A stretch of 11,099 bases of DNA, taken from NCBI GenBank assembly GCA_023421875.1, contig JAEZSM010000092.1, positions 1-11,099 of the forward strand. The letters run 5' to 3'. The notes under the pieces were generated by a model. It worked only from the letters and a program-made list of their open reading frames with translations. It was not told where the DNA came from and searched no databases. This document shows positions 5,288-11,099 of this stretch, piece after piece; positions within the stretch are counted from its first letter, which is position 1, and the number at the start of each line of letters is the position of its first letter. Origin of the DNA: Spirochaetota bacterium. Its GTDB lineage: Bacteria > Spirochaetota > Spirochaetia > Treponematales > Rectinemataceae. The position numbers and the translations under genes were made by a program.

Positions 5288-6452
5288 ATACCCTCCCGTT
5301 GAAATCTTTTCCGAGAATTATAGTGTAATCGGCTTTTATCGAGCCCTTGTATTCCGAAGCGTCCCCGAAATTGAGGCATTTTATGACCGCCCCGATCGAT
5401 GCCAGGGCTTCTTTGTCCCCGTGGCGGTCGATGATTCTGGTGGAAGCGTATTCGAACTTGTCGGCGTTCCCCACTGCCACGACGTCATAGCCGAAGCTGC
5501 CGAATATCTCAGCGGTGCGGGCTGCCAGGCCCCGCTCCGTGGTTCCGTTGAGGATTTCCACGGTGTAGATCCTTCCTCCGCTGGAGCTGCTGTTCGCCAC
5601 GCTCATGGCGCTCAGGGTTTGCTTAAGCATGTCCCGGGCGAGCTCGCCGTCGTAAAAGGGAAAGAATTTTTCCTCTCCCTCAACCATGCGGTAGGTGCCG
5701 GTGATCCGCTGCATCAGCACTGAATCGGCGTCGAGCTTGGCGATCTCCTGCAGTAGGCGGCGGAGCGCTTGGTCTGAGAAGTTGCTTTCTATGCTCTTCA
5801 TGAGCACGGATGCGCTCTTTTTATTGTCCAGGTATGCAGAGTTCTGGGCCAGCCGTTTGATCAGCGCTAAGGCCATTTTCTGCCGTCTCGCCAAGGCATC
5901 CGCCTCGTTTTCCTGCTCTTCCTTGTAGCGGAGGAACTGCAGAACCTTGTCGCCGTCCAGGGTTACCGCCCCGCCGGGCAGGCGCACGCCTTTTTGTCCC
6001 TGCTGGATGATCATTGAAGGAATGAAGAGCTGGAGGCCGTTGAGGTAGTCCACAAAACTGCTCAAGTCCTTTTCGTCGAAGAGAAGATAGCCGTTGAGGG
6101 GGATATCCAGGTACCGTGATACCTCGGTGGTGAAGCTCTTTGGGCTGTTAGCCTTGAACGTATAATCGATCCTGTCCATCCGCTTTATGGTGGTGAGAAT
6201 AACCGCAGTGTTGCCGGGCACGTCCAGGAGGGCTGCCTTGGCCTTGGAGGGATAAAAGGTTAAGAGCTGGGTAGATATGGGTTTTTCGTCCTGCTGGAAA
6301 ATAAGGAGAACGTTGACGGGCTGGTCAGTGCGCAGCTGGGAGCTCAAGCTTTCGGTCCGCAGGACGGCGATGCCCACGACAAGGGCTGCCAGGAAGAGGA
6401 CGGCGATCAGCCAGAGGAGTATGTGGCTTTTGTCGAATTGTAGCTTTCTCAT
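5277..6452 (-). CDS. LytR-CpsA-Psr (LCP) family membrane protein with LytR_C domain, degenerate active site
   Basis: LCP proteins typically attach polyprenyl-linked glycopolymers to the cell wall. This 391-residue protein has a short basic start, one membrane anchor at about 10-31, an extracytoplasmic LCP-like domain from about 46 to 255 and a LytR_C domain at about 295-382 (YTVEILNGTTERGLA onward). A Ser/Gly linker joins the two domains. LCP landmarks visible are GYLLFDEKDLSSFVDYLNG, VTLDGDKVLQFLRYKEE and LARRQK. However, the usual RSDT segment reads PIST (58-61) and the usual PRDT reads PGNT (79-82), so an expected Arg/Asp pair is missing at both places. Enzymatic transfer is therefore doubtful. 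The start ATG overlaps the yqeK stop (ATGA), and the 3' end overlaps rsfS by 11 bp. Annotation as a transcriptional regulator, common for this family, is not supported. I am confident of the family and unsure of the function. Confidence 0.85.
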   Translation of the reverse strand: MRKLQFDKSHILLWLIAVLFLAALVVGIAVLRTESLSSQLRTDQPVNVLLIFQQDEKPISTQLLTFYPSKAKAALLDVPGNTAVILTTIKRMDRIDYTFKANSPKSFTTEVSRYLDIPLNGYLLFDEKDLSSFVDYLNGLQLFIPSMIIQQGQKGVRLPGGAVTLDGDKVLQFLRYKEEQENEADALARRQKMALALIKRLAQNSAYLDNKKSASVLMKSIESNFSDQALRRLLQEIAKLDADSVLMQRITGTYRMVEGEEKFFPFYDGELARDMLKQTLSAMSVANSSSSGGRIYTVEILNGTTERGLAARTAEIFGSFGYDVVAVGNADKFEYASTRIIDRHGDKEALASIGAVIKCLNFGDASEYKGSIKADYTIILGKDFNGRVCVQ

Positions 6453-7069
6453 TCGCCGGTTTTATCCATTGTTAAGGCATTGTATAAGTCGATGCTGCTT
6501 TGGGCAATAGCATGGCCCTTGGCGCTGAGCCAGCGGAGGGACAGGCCGAGGGCCTGCGTCAAAAGGCGCTCGAGACTGTCCTGCGCCAGGGCGGCGGCTT
6601 CCCTGGGGCCGGTGTAGGTTCTAAAGGGTTCCATCTTGTCGGCTATGAACACTATAGAAGACAAAGGGTCCATGCTGAGGGCAGCCGAAGAATGGAGGCT
6701 AACCGCCTTGAGAATGCCAGGATCGGCGATGCCCAGCCTCTCGCGCAGGTACACCGCCGCAGCCGGGCCGTGGATGATCTTGTCGGCGAAGGATTTTTCC
6801 GTCTCCATGGAAGCGACTGCGGCCGAGACCTGGATCATGTCGGCGTAAGCCCGGGATCTGCGGGCGAGTTCCCATTGAAACTCGATACTCCTGTCTTTGA
6901 CCAGGTCGTGTCCGAGCCCGGCCAGCCTGGCTTTGAGGGGGTCGACGGAAAAGCGCCGGGCGAGAAATTCGGCCGTGGCCGCCACCGAGCGGCAGTGCGC
7001 CTGTCTGGAGGGCTTGCAGAGCCTTTCCAATTCATCGAGAAGCATTGTTTCAGTCTGCGCTGTATCCAT
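6449..7069 (-). CDS. yqeK: YqeK-type HD-domain nucleotide hydrolase (probable Ap4A hydrolase)
   Basis: YqeK enzymes are metal-dependent HD-domain proteins that cleave diadenosine tetraphosphate symmetrically to ADP. The 206-residue protein keeps the metal-ligand pattern: H25 in RQAHC, H54-D55 in GLGHDLVKD, H100 in IIHGPAAAVYL, H126 in SLHSSA and D144 in FIADKMEP. The C-terminal 60 residues are mostly helical. The ATG at 7067-7069 lies inside nadD (20-bp overlap) and has only a weak Shine-Dalgarno. An internal ATG at residue 9 is an alternative with no better site. The stop overlaps the next gene by 4 bp. The pairing with nadD and rsfS matches the usual yqeK neighbourhood. The exact substrate is inferred from the family. 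Confidence 0.9.
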   Translation of the reverse strand: MDTAQTETMLLDELERLCKPSRQAHCRSVAATAEFLARRFSVDPLKARLAGLGHDLVKDRSIEFQWELARRSRAYADMIQVSAAVASMETEKSFADKIIHGPAAAVYLRERLGIADPGILKAVSLHSSAALSMDPLSSIVFIADKMEPFRTYTGPREAAALAQDSLERLLTQALGLSLRWLSAKGHAIAQSSIDLYNALTMDKTGE

Positions 7070-7628
7070 AGAGTCCGTGTTTTTCTATAAGCCTGCGGGT
7101 GCCTTCGGGCACGAGGTAGCGCCAGGCTCCTTTTTCTCTGATGAGACGGCGGATTTCCGTGGAGGAGATGGGCAGCATTCTATTGTCCAGATAGCGATGC
7201 GGATAAGCAAAGGGGAGCCTTTGGGCGCTCAGCCTGTGCACGACAATGAGTTCGACGGCTTTAGAAAGGGCTTCGGCCTCCTTCCAGTCGGAAAAACCCT
7301 CCAACAGGTCGTCTCCGATGACGATGCAGGGCCGTGCTTCCACAAGTCCCTGGGATTGGAGGATGCGCAGCGAATCGATAGTGTAGGAGACTCCGGCTCT
7401 GTCCAGCTCGCAACGGCTTACCCCGAATCGCCGATCGCCCTCGATGCCCGCTTGCAGCATCGCGGCCCTGTATTCAGCCCCGGGATCTTCCAGAGCCTTG
7501 TGGGGGGGAATGAGGGCAGGTAAAAAAAGGATCCTGTCACAGCCTGTCGCCAGCAGCACCTCTTCGGCCATCACGAGATGTCCGACATGAAGAGGGTTGA
7601 AGCTGCCGCCGAAAAGTGCTGTTTTCAC
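7050..7628 (-). CDS. nadD: Nicotinate-nucleotide adenylyltransferase NadD
   Basis: NadD transfers AMP from ATP to nicotinate mononucleotide, producing deamido-NAD in the NAD pathway. The 192-residue protein is full length for the family. It shows the nucleotidyltransferase entry GGSFNPLHVGHL with HVGH at 14-17, the substrate-region motif ALIPPHK at about 38-44, IGDDLLEGFSDWKE in the middle and the ISSTEIR motif at 154-160. The start is a GTG (7626-7628) overlapping the obg stop as GTGA. Any Shine-Dalgarno would lie inside the obg 3' end. The gene also overlaps yqeK by 20 bp. This tight packing implies strict co-expression with Obg and RsfS. Nothing is missing or unusual in the active site. 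Confidence 0.96.
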   Translation of the reverse strand: MKTALFGGSFNPLHVGHLVMAEEVLLATGCDRILFLPALIPPHKALEDPGAEYRAAMLQAGIEGDRRFGVSRCELDRAGVSYTIDSLRILQSQGLVEARPCIVIGDDLLEGFSDWKEAEALSKAVELIVVHRLSAQRLPFAYPHRYLDNRMLPISSTEIRRLIREKGAWRYLVPEGTRRLIEKHGLYGYSAD

Positions 7629-8776
7629 CCCAGGAGATCCTCGTCCGACATATCGAAGGGATCTTCGCCACCTGCTGGCTCGTGGTTTTCTTCCCCGGGA
7701 AGCAGCTCTTCCGCGGCCTGGGCAGCCTCCGTAAGGCGAGTCTCCTCGGCAGCGACCTGTCTAAAAATTGAATCCTTCAGCTCAGCAAGGCCCTGCCCTG
7801 AGAATACCGATATTCCTAGGACTTCCTCGGCTGGATTCAAGGCCTTGAATTCCTCGTAACGCTCCAGGGCTTCGGGCAGGTCCAGTTTGGTGGCGATGAG
7901 TATCCTTTTCTTGGCCGCCAGCATCGGCGAAAAAGCCGATAGTTCTTCCAGAAGCACAGGATAGGCCTGGCGCCAGTTTTCGTCGGACAGATCGACAAGA
8001 AAGGCGAGAAAGGAAGTCCTGGAGATATGTTTCAAAAACCTCACGCCCAGCCCTACTCCCTCGTGCGCCCCCTCGATGATGCCGGGGATGTCGGCCAGGA
8101 TGATGTCCCTCTCATGGATCGTCAGGACGCCCAGGTTAGGGATTTTTGTTGTGAAGGGGTAGCTGGCTATCTTGGGCCTGGCGTTGGTGAACGCATTTAA
8201 TAGACTGGATTTCCCAGCGTTGGGGAATCCCACGAGTCCCACGTCGGCGATGAGGCTGAGCTCTATTTTCAGCTTGCGTTCCTGGCCTGTCTGTCCGGGC
8301 ATCGCGAAGCGGGGGGCCTGGTTGACCGAGTTCTTAAAGTGGGTATTCCCCCAGCCGCCCTTGCCGCCGCTTAAAAAAACCCAGCGTTCCCCATCCTTGC
8401 CCGCCAGGTTTCCAGTATTGCCAGAGGACTTTCCCAAGCGGGACAAGCTGAAGTCCTTCACTATCTCGCCGGTTTCTGCATCCTTGACGATAGTTCCGGG
8501 AGGAACCGGGATGATGACATCCTCCCCATCCTTGCCGTGCATGTTCCGCCCCATGCCCGGAAGGCCGTTCTGCGCCTTGAAGGTCTGGCGGTAGCGTAAA
8601 AAGGACAGTGTACGCACATTGTGCTTTACCACAAAGACGACATCCCCGCCCTTGCCGCCGTCGCCACCGGCGGGGCCGCCCATGGGTACGTATTTTTCGC
8701 GCCTGAAGGCTATGCAGCCGTCTCCGCCGGAGCCAGAAGCGACAGTTATGGTCGCTTCGTCGGCAAATTTAATCAC
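7625..8776 (-). CDS. obg: Obg family GTPase (CgtA)
   Basis: Obg is an essential GTPase in late 50S assembly and stress signalling, and it binds the ribosome. The 383-residue protein has the glycine-rich Obg fold at about 2-158 (GSGGDGCIAFRREKYVPMGG and later glycine runs). The G domain follows: GFPNAGKSS (183-191, P-loop), YPFTT (switch I), DIPG (229-232), TKLD (296-299) and SVFSG (323-327). The G4 motif has Thr in place of the usual Asn of NKxD. There is no OCT domain; the tail is short and acidic, ending DMSDEDLLG. Start is GTG 8774-8776 with GAGGA 7 nt upstream. The rpmA terminator lies between rpmA and obg, so obg begins a separate transcript, while classical rplU-rpmA-obg order is kept. 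The stop overlaps nadD. Confidence 0.97.
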   Translation of the reverse strand: MIKFADEATITVASGSGGDGCIAFRREKYVPMGGPAGGDGGKGGDVVFVVKHNVRTLSFLRYRQTFKAQNGLPGMGRNMHGKDGEDVIIPVPPGTIVKDAETGEIVKDFSLSRLGKSSGNTGNLAGKDGERWVFLSGGKGGWGNTHFKNSVNQAPRFAMPGQTGQERKLKIELSLIADVGLVGFPNAGKSSLLNAFTNARPKIASYPFTTKIPNLGVLTIHERDIILADIPGIIEGAHEGVGLGVRFLKHISRTSFLAFLVDLSDENWRQAYPVLLEELSAFSPMLAAKKRILIATKLDLPEALERYEEFKALNPAEEVLGISVFSGQGLAELKDSIFRQVAAEETRLTEAAQAAEELLPGEENHEPAGGEDPFDMSDEDLLG

Positions 8777-8798
8777 CTGGTTTTCCTCATTTTACTAA

Positions 8799-8827
8799 AA
8801 AATAGCAGTCCAGCCCTCTCCAGGCAA
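8799..8827 (-). promoter_or_regulatory. Candidate promoter of the obg operon
   Basis: On the minus strand TTGCCT (plus 8822-8827, 4/6) is followed after 17 bp by TATTTT (plus 8799-8804, 4/6). It lies just beyond the rpmA terminator and about 22 bp before the obg GTG. Position argues for it more than consensus does. If it is not used, obg relies on readthrough from rplU-rpmA. Confidence 0.45.
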
Positions 8828-8832
8828 GACAT

Positions 8833-8863
8833 AAAAAAAGCCGCTCTTGCTTCGAGCGGCTTT
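8833..8863 (-). terminator. Rho-independent terminator after rpmA
   Basis: On the minus strand GAGC-type arms GCCGCTC and GAGCGGC (plus 8854-8860 and 8840-8846) extend by A-T pairs to a stem of about 10 bp with a 7-nt loop. A run of seven T follows. It lies 42 bp after the rpmA stop and ends the rplU-rpmA transcript. The upstream A-rich side gives weaker potential on the plus strand. Confidence 0.92.
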
Positions 8864-8905
8864 GCGGTTACTACCTTGAAGGTCAATCAGCCTAAGGAAG
8901 CTTCC

Positions 8906-9157
8906 TCAGGCCTGTTCGGCCGGAAAGGGCTGGACCTGGGCATACTTCTTGCCCCGGACTTCCTTGAAGGAAACAACGCCGTCCACGAGGGCGTAGAGCG
9001 TGTCGTCCTTGCCGATGCCTACGTTTTCGCCGGGATTTATCTTGGAACCCCGCTGCCTGACGATGATAGAGCCGGCGCTGACCGCCTCGTTCGCGTATTT
9101 CTTAACACCCAGATACTTAGGTTGAGAGTCTCGACCGTTGACGCCCTTGTGTGGCAT
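8906..9157 (-). CDS. rpmA: 50S ribosomal protein L27, short N-terminal tail
   Basis: L27 sits near the peptidyl transferase centre, where its N-terminal tail reaches toward the P-site tRNA. The 83-residue protein has the family core: NGRDSQPKYLGVK, GSIIVRQRGSKINPGENVGIGKDDTLYAL and DGVVSF. The tail before NGRDS is only MPHKGV, about five residues shorter than the common MAHKKGGGSTR form, while the His-Lys near the start is kept. The ATG (9155-9157) has GGGGAGG 6 nt upstream, so the short tail is not a start-site error; the codons upstream do not extend it plausibly. There is no Prp protease gene in the 26 bp between rplU and rpmA, which fits an L27 that needs no N-terminal cleavage. It is co-transcribed with rplU. 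Confidence 0.96.
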   Translation of the reverse strand: MPHKGVNGRDSQPKYLGVKKYANEAVSAGSIIVRQRGSKINPGENVGIGKDDTLYALVDGVVSFKEVRGKKYAQVQPFPAEQA

Positions 9158-9183
9158 GTAATTCCTCCCCTGCTTGCTGCGGC

Positions 9184-9498
9184 TTAGGCGCCGACGATTT
9201 CCTGGACGGTGACGAGGGTATAGCGCTGCCTATGGCCCTGGGTCCTTCTGTAATCCTTCTTCGGCTTGTACTTGAAGACGATTACCTTGTCTGCCTTGAG
9301 TTCGGCCTCCACCGTCGCCTTGACATTGGCTCCCTGCACATAGGGCGATCCGACCTTTACGCCGGACTCGTCAGAGAGCAGCAAAACCTTGTCGAAGGAG
9401 AGGCTCGCGCCTGCTTCCTCTTCGATCCTGTCTACCTTGAGCTTGGCGCCTTTTTCGGCCCGATATTGTTTACCGTTGATTTCTACAATTGCATACAT
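9184..9498 (-). CDS. rplU: 50S ribosomal protein L21
   Basis: L21 binds 23S rRNA in the large subunit. The 104-residue protein matches the family end to end. It starts MYAIVEINGKQYRAEKGAKL, has the DKVLLLSDESGVKVGSPYV hairpin in the middle, and keeps the C-terminal basic segment KADKVIVFKYKPKKDYRRTQ with GHRQRYTLVTV. Length is normal. The ATG (9496-9498) has GAGGAAG about 5 nt upstream. It is the first gene of the rplU-rpmA unit, with its own consensus promoter 39-68 bp upstream and rpmA 26 bp downstream. Confidence 0.97.
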   Translation of the reverse strand: MYAIVEINGKQYRAEKGAKLKVDRIEEEAGASLSFDKVLLLSDESGVKVGSPYVQGANVKATVEAELKADKVIVFKYKPKKDYRRTQGHRQRYTLVTVQEIVGA

Positions 9499-9536
9499 CT
9501 TTGCTTCCTCGTCAATTAAACCATACGTAGCGCGCC

Positions 9537-9566
9537 TTTATACACCGATAGTCGTGAGACTGTCAA
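9537..9566 (-). promoter_or_regulatory. Strong sigma-70-type promoter of rplU-rpmA
   Basis: On the minus strand a perfect TTGACA (plus 9561-9566) is followed after 18 bp by TATAAA (plus 9537-9542, 5/6). It lies between the argS stop and rplU, predicting a short leader of about 30 nt. It is the best promoter in the window, as expected for ribosomal protein genes. Confidence 0.85.
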
Positions 9567-9588
9567 CCGGGGAGCCTTGGCGGGACGC

Positions 9589-11099
9589 TCACATAAGCTC
9601 AAGGAAGGGTATGCAGAGCAGTCCGCAGACCTGTTCCAGGGTAGATTTTACCGCCTTGACCAGCAAGAGTCTGCCTGTGCAGAGCGCGGGATCGGGGTTG
9701 GAAAGCACGGGGTTGTCTCTATACCAGGCTGAGAATTCCGCAGCGAGCTCGTGGCCGTAGGCTGCGACAATGGAGGGCTCCTTTACGCGCGCCGCTCCCT
9801 CCAGCGCTCCCGAATAGGAGGCCAGACAGCGGATGAGGGGCCAGTCCGACTCGTTGTTCAGCGCTGCCGCTCCTACCTGGACGATTTCGCCCGACTGCAG
9901 GCCCTGCCCCGATCCTGCCTCGGCCCCCTTTCTGAGAATCGAGCAGGCCCGGGCTCCCATGTACTGAATGTAGGGTCCTGTGTTTCCGGTAAAGGAAAGG
10001 GACTGCTCCGGGTCGTACAGCATGTCTTTGGTGGGCGAGGTCTGGAGCAGGTAATAGTGGAGCGCTCCGAGGGCGACCTTTTCGGCTACCGCCGCCGGGT
10101 CGCCGACCATGGAATCCCTACCCTTGGCCTCAATTTCTTTTTGGGCCAGGGCGGCAAGCTCATCGATGAGATCGTCGGCGTCCACCACGGTGCCTTCCCT
10201 GGTCTTCATCCTGCCGGAAGGAAGGTTGACTAGGCCATACGCCAGGTGAAAGAGGTTTTCCGACCAGGCATAGCCCAGGCGGCGGAGAATCTCGAAGAGA
10301 GCCCTGAAATGATAGTGCTGTTCGCTGGCGACGACATAGACCAGTTCGTCGAAGGGCCAGTCCCTGCTTCGCTGGATGGCCGTGCCGATGTCCTGTGTGA
10401 TGTAGATACTCGTGCCGTCCTTGCGGAGCAGCACCTTCTTGTCCATGCCCAGGTCTTCCAGATCGACCCAGATTGAACCGTCCTCGTCCCTGTAAAAGAT
10501 GTGCCGCGCCAGGCCATCCATCACTTCAGCCTTGCCCCTGGTATAGGTGAGGCTTTCGAAATAGTAATCGTCAAAACCTACGCCTTGCCGGGCATAGGTT
10601 GTCTTGATGCCCTCCACTGCCCACTGGTTCATCCTTTTCCAGAGCTTAAGGGTTTCCTCATCCCCCGATTCCCAAAGCCTGAGCAGCTCCTGGGCTTTTT
10701 CCTCGGCCTTGGGGTCTTCCTTCTTGAGCTGATTGAAAAGCACATAGTACTTGCCCACGAAATGATCACTCTTGAGGCCTTCGTCCTCGGGGCTCCGCCC
10801 TCCTCCGTATACCTGGTAGGCCAGCATGGATTTGCAGATATGGATTCCCCGGTCGTTGATGAGATTTACCTTTTTCACCTCCGCCCCGGCGGCTTTGAGG
10901 ATTCTAGAGAGAGATTCTCCCAGCACGTTGTTGCGAAGATGCCCCAGATGGAGAGGTTTGTTGGTGTTGGGACAGGAAAATTCCACCATGACCCTTCTGC
11001 CGGCAAAGGGCAGCGAGGAATTCCAGTCCTTCGTATCTCCCCTGGCCAGCACGTCCGCGATGACGGAAGCCCTGTCGAGGAAAATGTTCAGGTAGGGGC
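9589..11099 (-). CDS. argS: Arginyl-tRNA synthetase ArgS (5' end outside window)
   Basis: ArgS, a class I synthetase, charges tRNA-Arg with arginine using ATP and requires the tRNA for activation. About 503 residues are visible. The frame stays open to the window edge, where PYLNIFLDRASVIADVLARG belongs to the N-terminal domain, so roughly 70-90 residues are missing. The class I HIGH motif appears as HLGH in NTNKPLHLGHLRNNVLGE (near 10940). The KMSKS equivalent is GRMKTREGTVVDADDL (near 10195), the variant with Arg and an REG ending. The C-terminal anticodon-binding helical domain includes GNTGPYIQYMGARA and finishes LLCIPFLELM. The GTG at 11050-11052 is internal and not a start. No terminator is evident before the rplU promoter. 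Confidence 0.97.
   Translation of the reverse strand, partial: PYLNIFLDRASVIADVLARGDTKDWNSSLPFAGRRVMVEFSCPNTNKPLHLGHLRNNVLGESLSRILKAAGAEVKKVNLINDRGIHICKSMLAYQVYGGGRSPEDEGLKSDHFVGKYYVLFNQLKKEDPKAEEKAQELLRLWESGDEETLKLWKRMNQWAVEGIKTTYARQGVGFDDYYFESLTYTRGKAEVMDGLARHIFYRDEDGSIWVDLEDLGMDKKVLLRKDGTSIYITQDIGTAIQRSRDWPFDELVYVVASEQHYHFRALFEILRRLGYAWSENLFHLAYGLVNLPSGRMKTREGTVVDADDLIDELAALAQKEIEAKGRDSMVGDPAAVAEKVALGALHYYLLQTSPTKDMLYDPEQSLSFTGNTGPYIQYMGARACSILRKGAEAGSGQGLQSGEIVQVGAAALNNESDWPLIRCLASYSGALEGAARVKEPSIVAAYGHELAAEFSAWYRDNPVLSNPDPALCTGRLLLVKAVKSTLEQVCGLLCIPFLELM

Noticed and set aside
9158..9183. A small Prp-type protease gene between rplU and rpmA, as in Firmicutes
   Set aside because: Only 26 bp separates the two genes, which is too short, and L27 has no cleavable extension.
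9751..10233. Long plus-strand ORF inside argS, and similar long ones inside yqeK, obg, nadD and ispE
   Set aside because: All lie opposite genes with clear family motifs. Their translations show no recognisable domain, and high G+C lowers stop frequency on the antisense strand.
9589..11052. GTG at 11050-11052 as the start of argS
   Set aside because: The frame continues upstream to the window edge with recognisable ArgS N-terminal sequence, so this GTG is an internal valine codon.

Overview
The window is a dense stretch of bacterial housekeeping chromosome at roughly 55% G+C. It carries 13 protein genes (two cut by the window edges), one tRNA gene and no sign of mobile DNA, phage or CRISPR. 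All but one gene lie on the minus strand. The gene set and order (ispE-spoVG-rplY-tilS-ftsH and rplU-rpmA-obg-nadD-yqeK-LCP-rsfS) recall Firmicutes and spirochaetes. The protein wording, the absence of Prp between rplU and rpmA, and a degenerate LCP domain make me favour a Treponema/Spirochaeta-like organism. That assignment is inference from memory; the sequence alone does not prove it.

Reading along the minus strand from the right edge, argS (5' end outside the window) comes first. A strong promoter (TTGACA, 18 bp, TATAAA) follows and drives rplU-rpmA, which ends at a strong hairpin terminator. A second, weaker promoter candidate precedes the tightly overlapping operon obg-nadD-yqeK-LCP-rsfS, whose genes overlap by 4, 20, 4 and 11 bp. 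That operon joins ribosome assembly and silencing (Obg, RsfS), NAD synthesis (NadD), an HD-domain nucleotide hydrolase (YqeK) and an envelope protein.

The operon ends at a perfect 12-bp inverted repeat at 4812-4839. The repeat also terminates the only plus-strand gene, a 107-codon ORF whose last 68 residues are about 78% Asp/Glu. This gene has its own consensus promoter, a roughly 97-nt leader and an excellent Shine-Dalgarno. It is the one truly unexplained gene here.

To its left, divergently transcribed, is ispE-spoVG-tRNA-Gln(UUG)-rplY, ending in a two-tier intrinsic terminator. Just beyond the terminator lie tilS and ftsH, with the tilS stop codon directly abutting the ftsH ATG. ftsH runs off the left edge.

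Functionally the window is a translation block: two aminoacylation or tRNA-modification enzymes (ArgS, TilS), a tRNA, three ribosomal proteins, and two ribosome-associated factors. Isoprenoid, NAD and membrane-protease genes accompany it. The largest gene-free stretch is about 205-230 bp (between ispE and the acidic ORF) and is accounted for by the divergent promoter and leader region.
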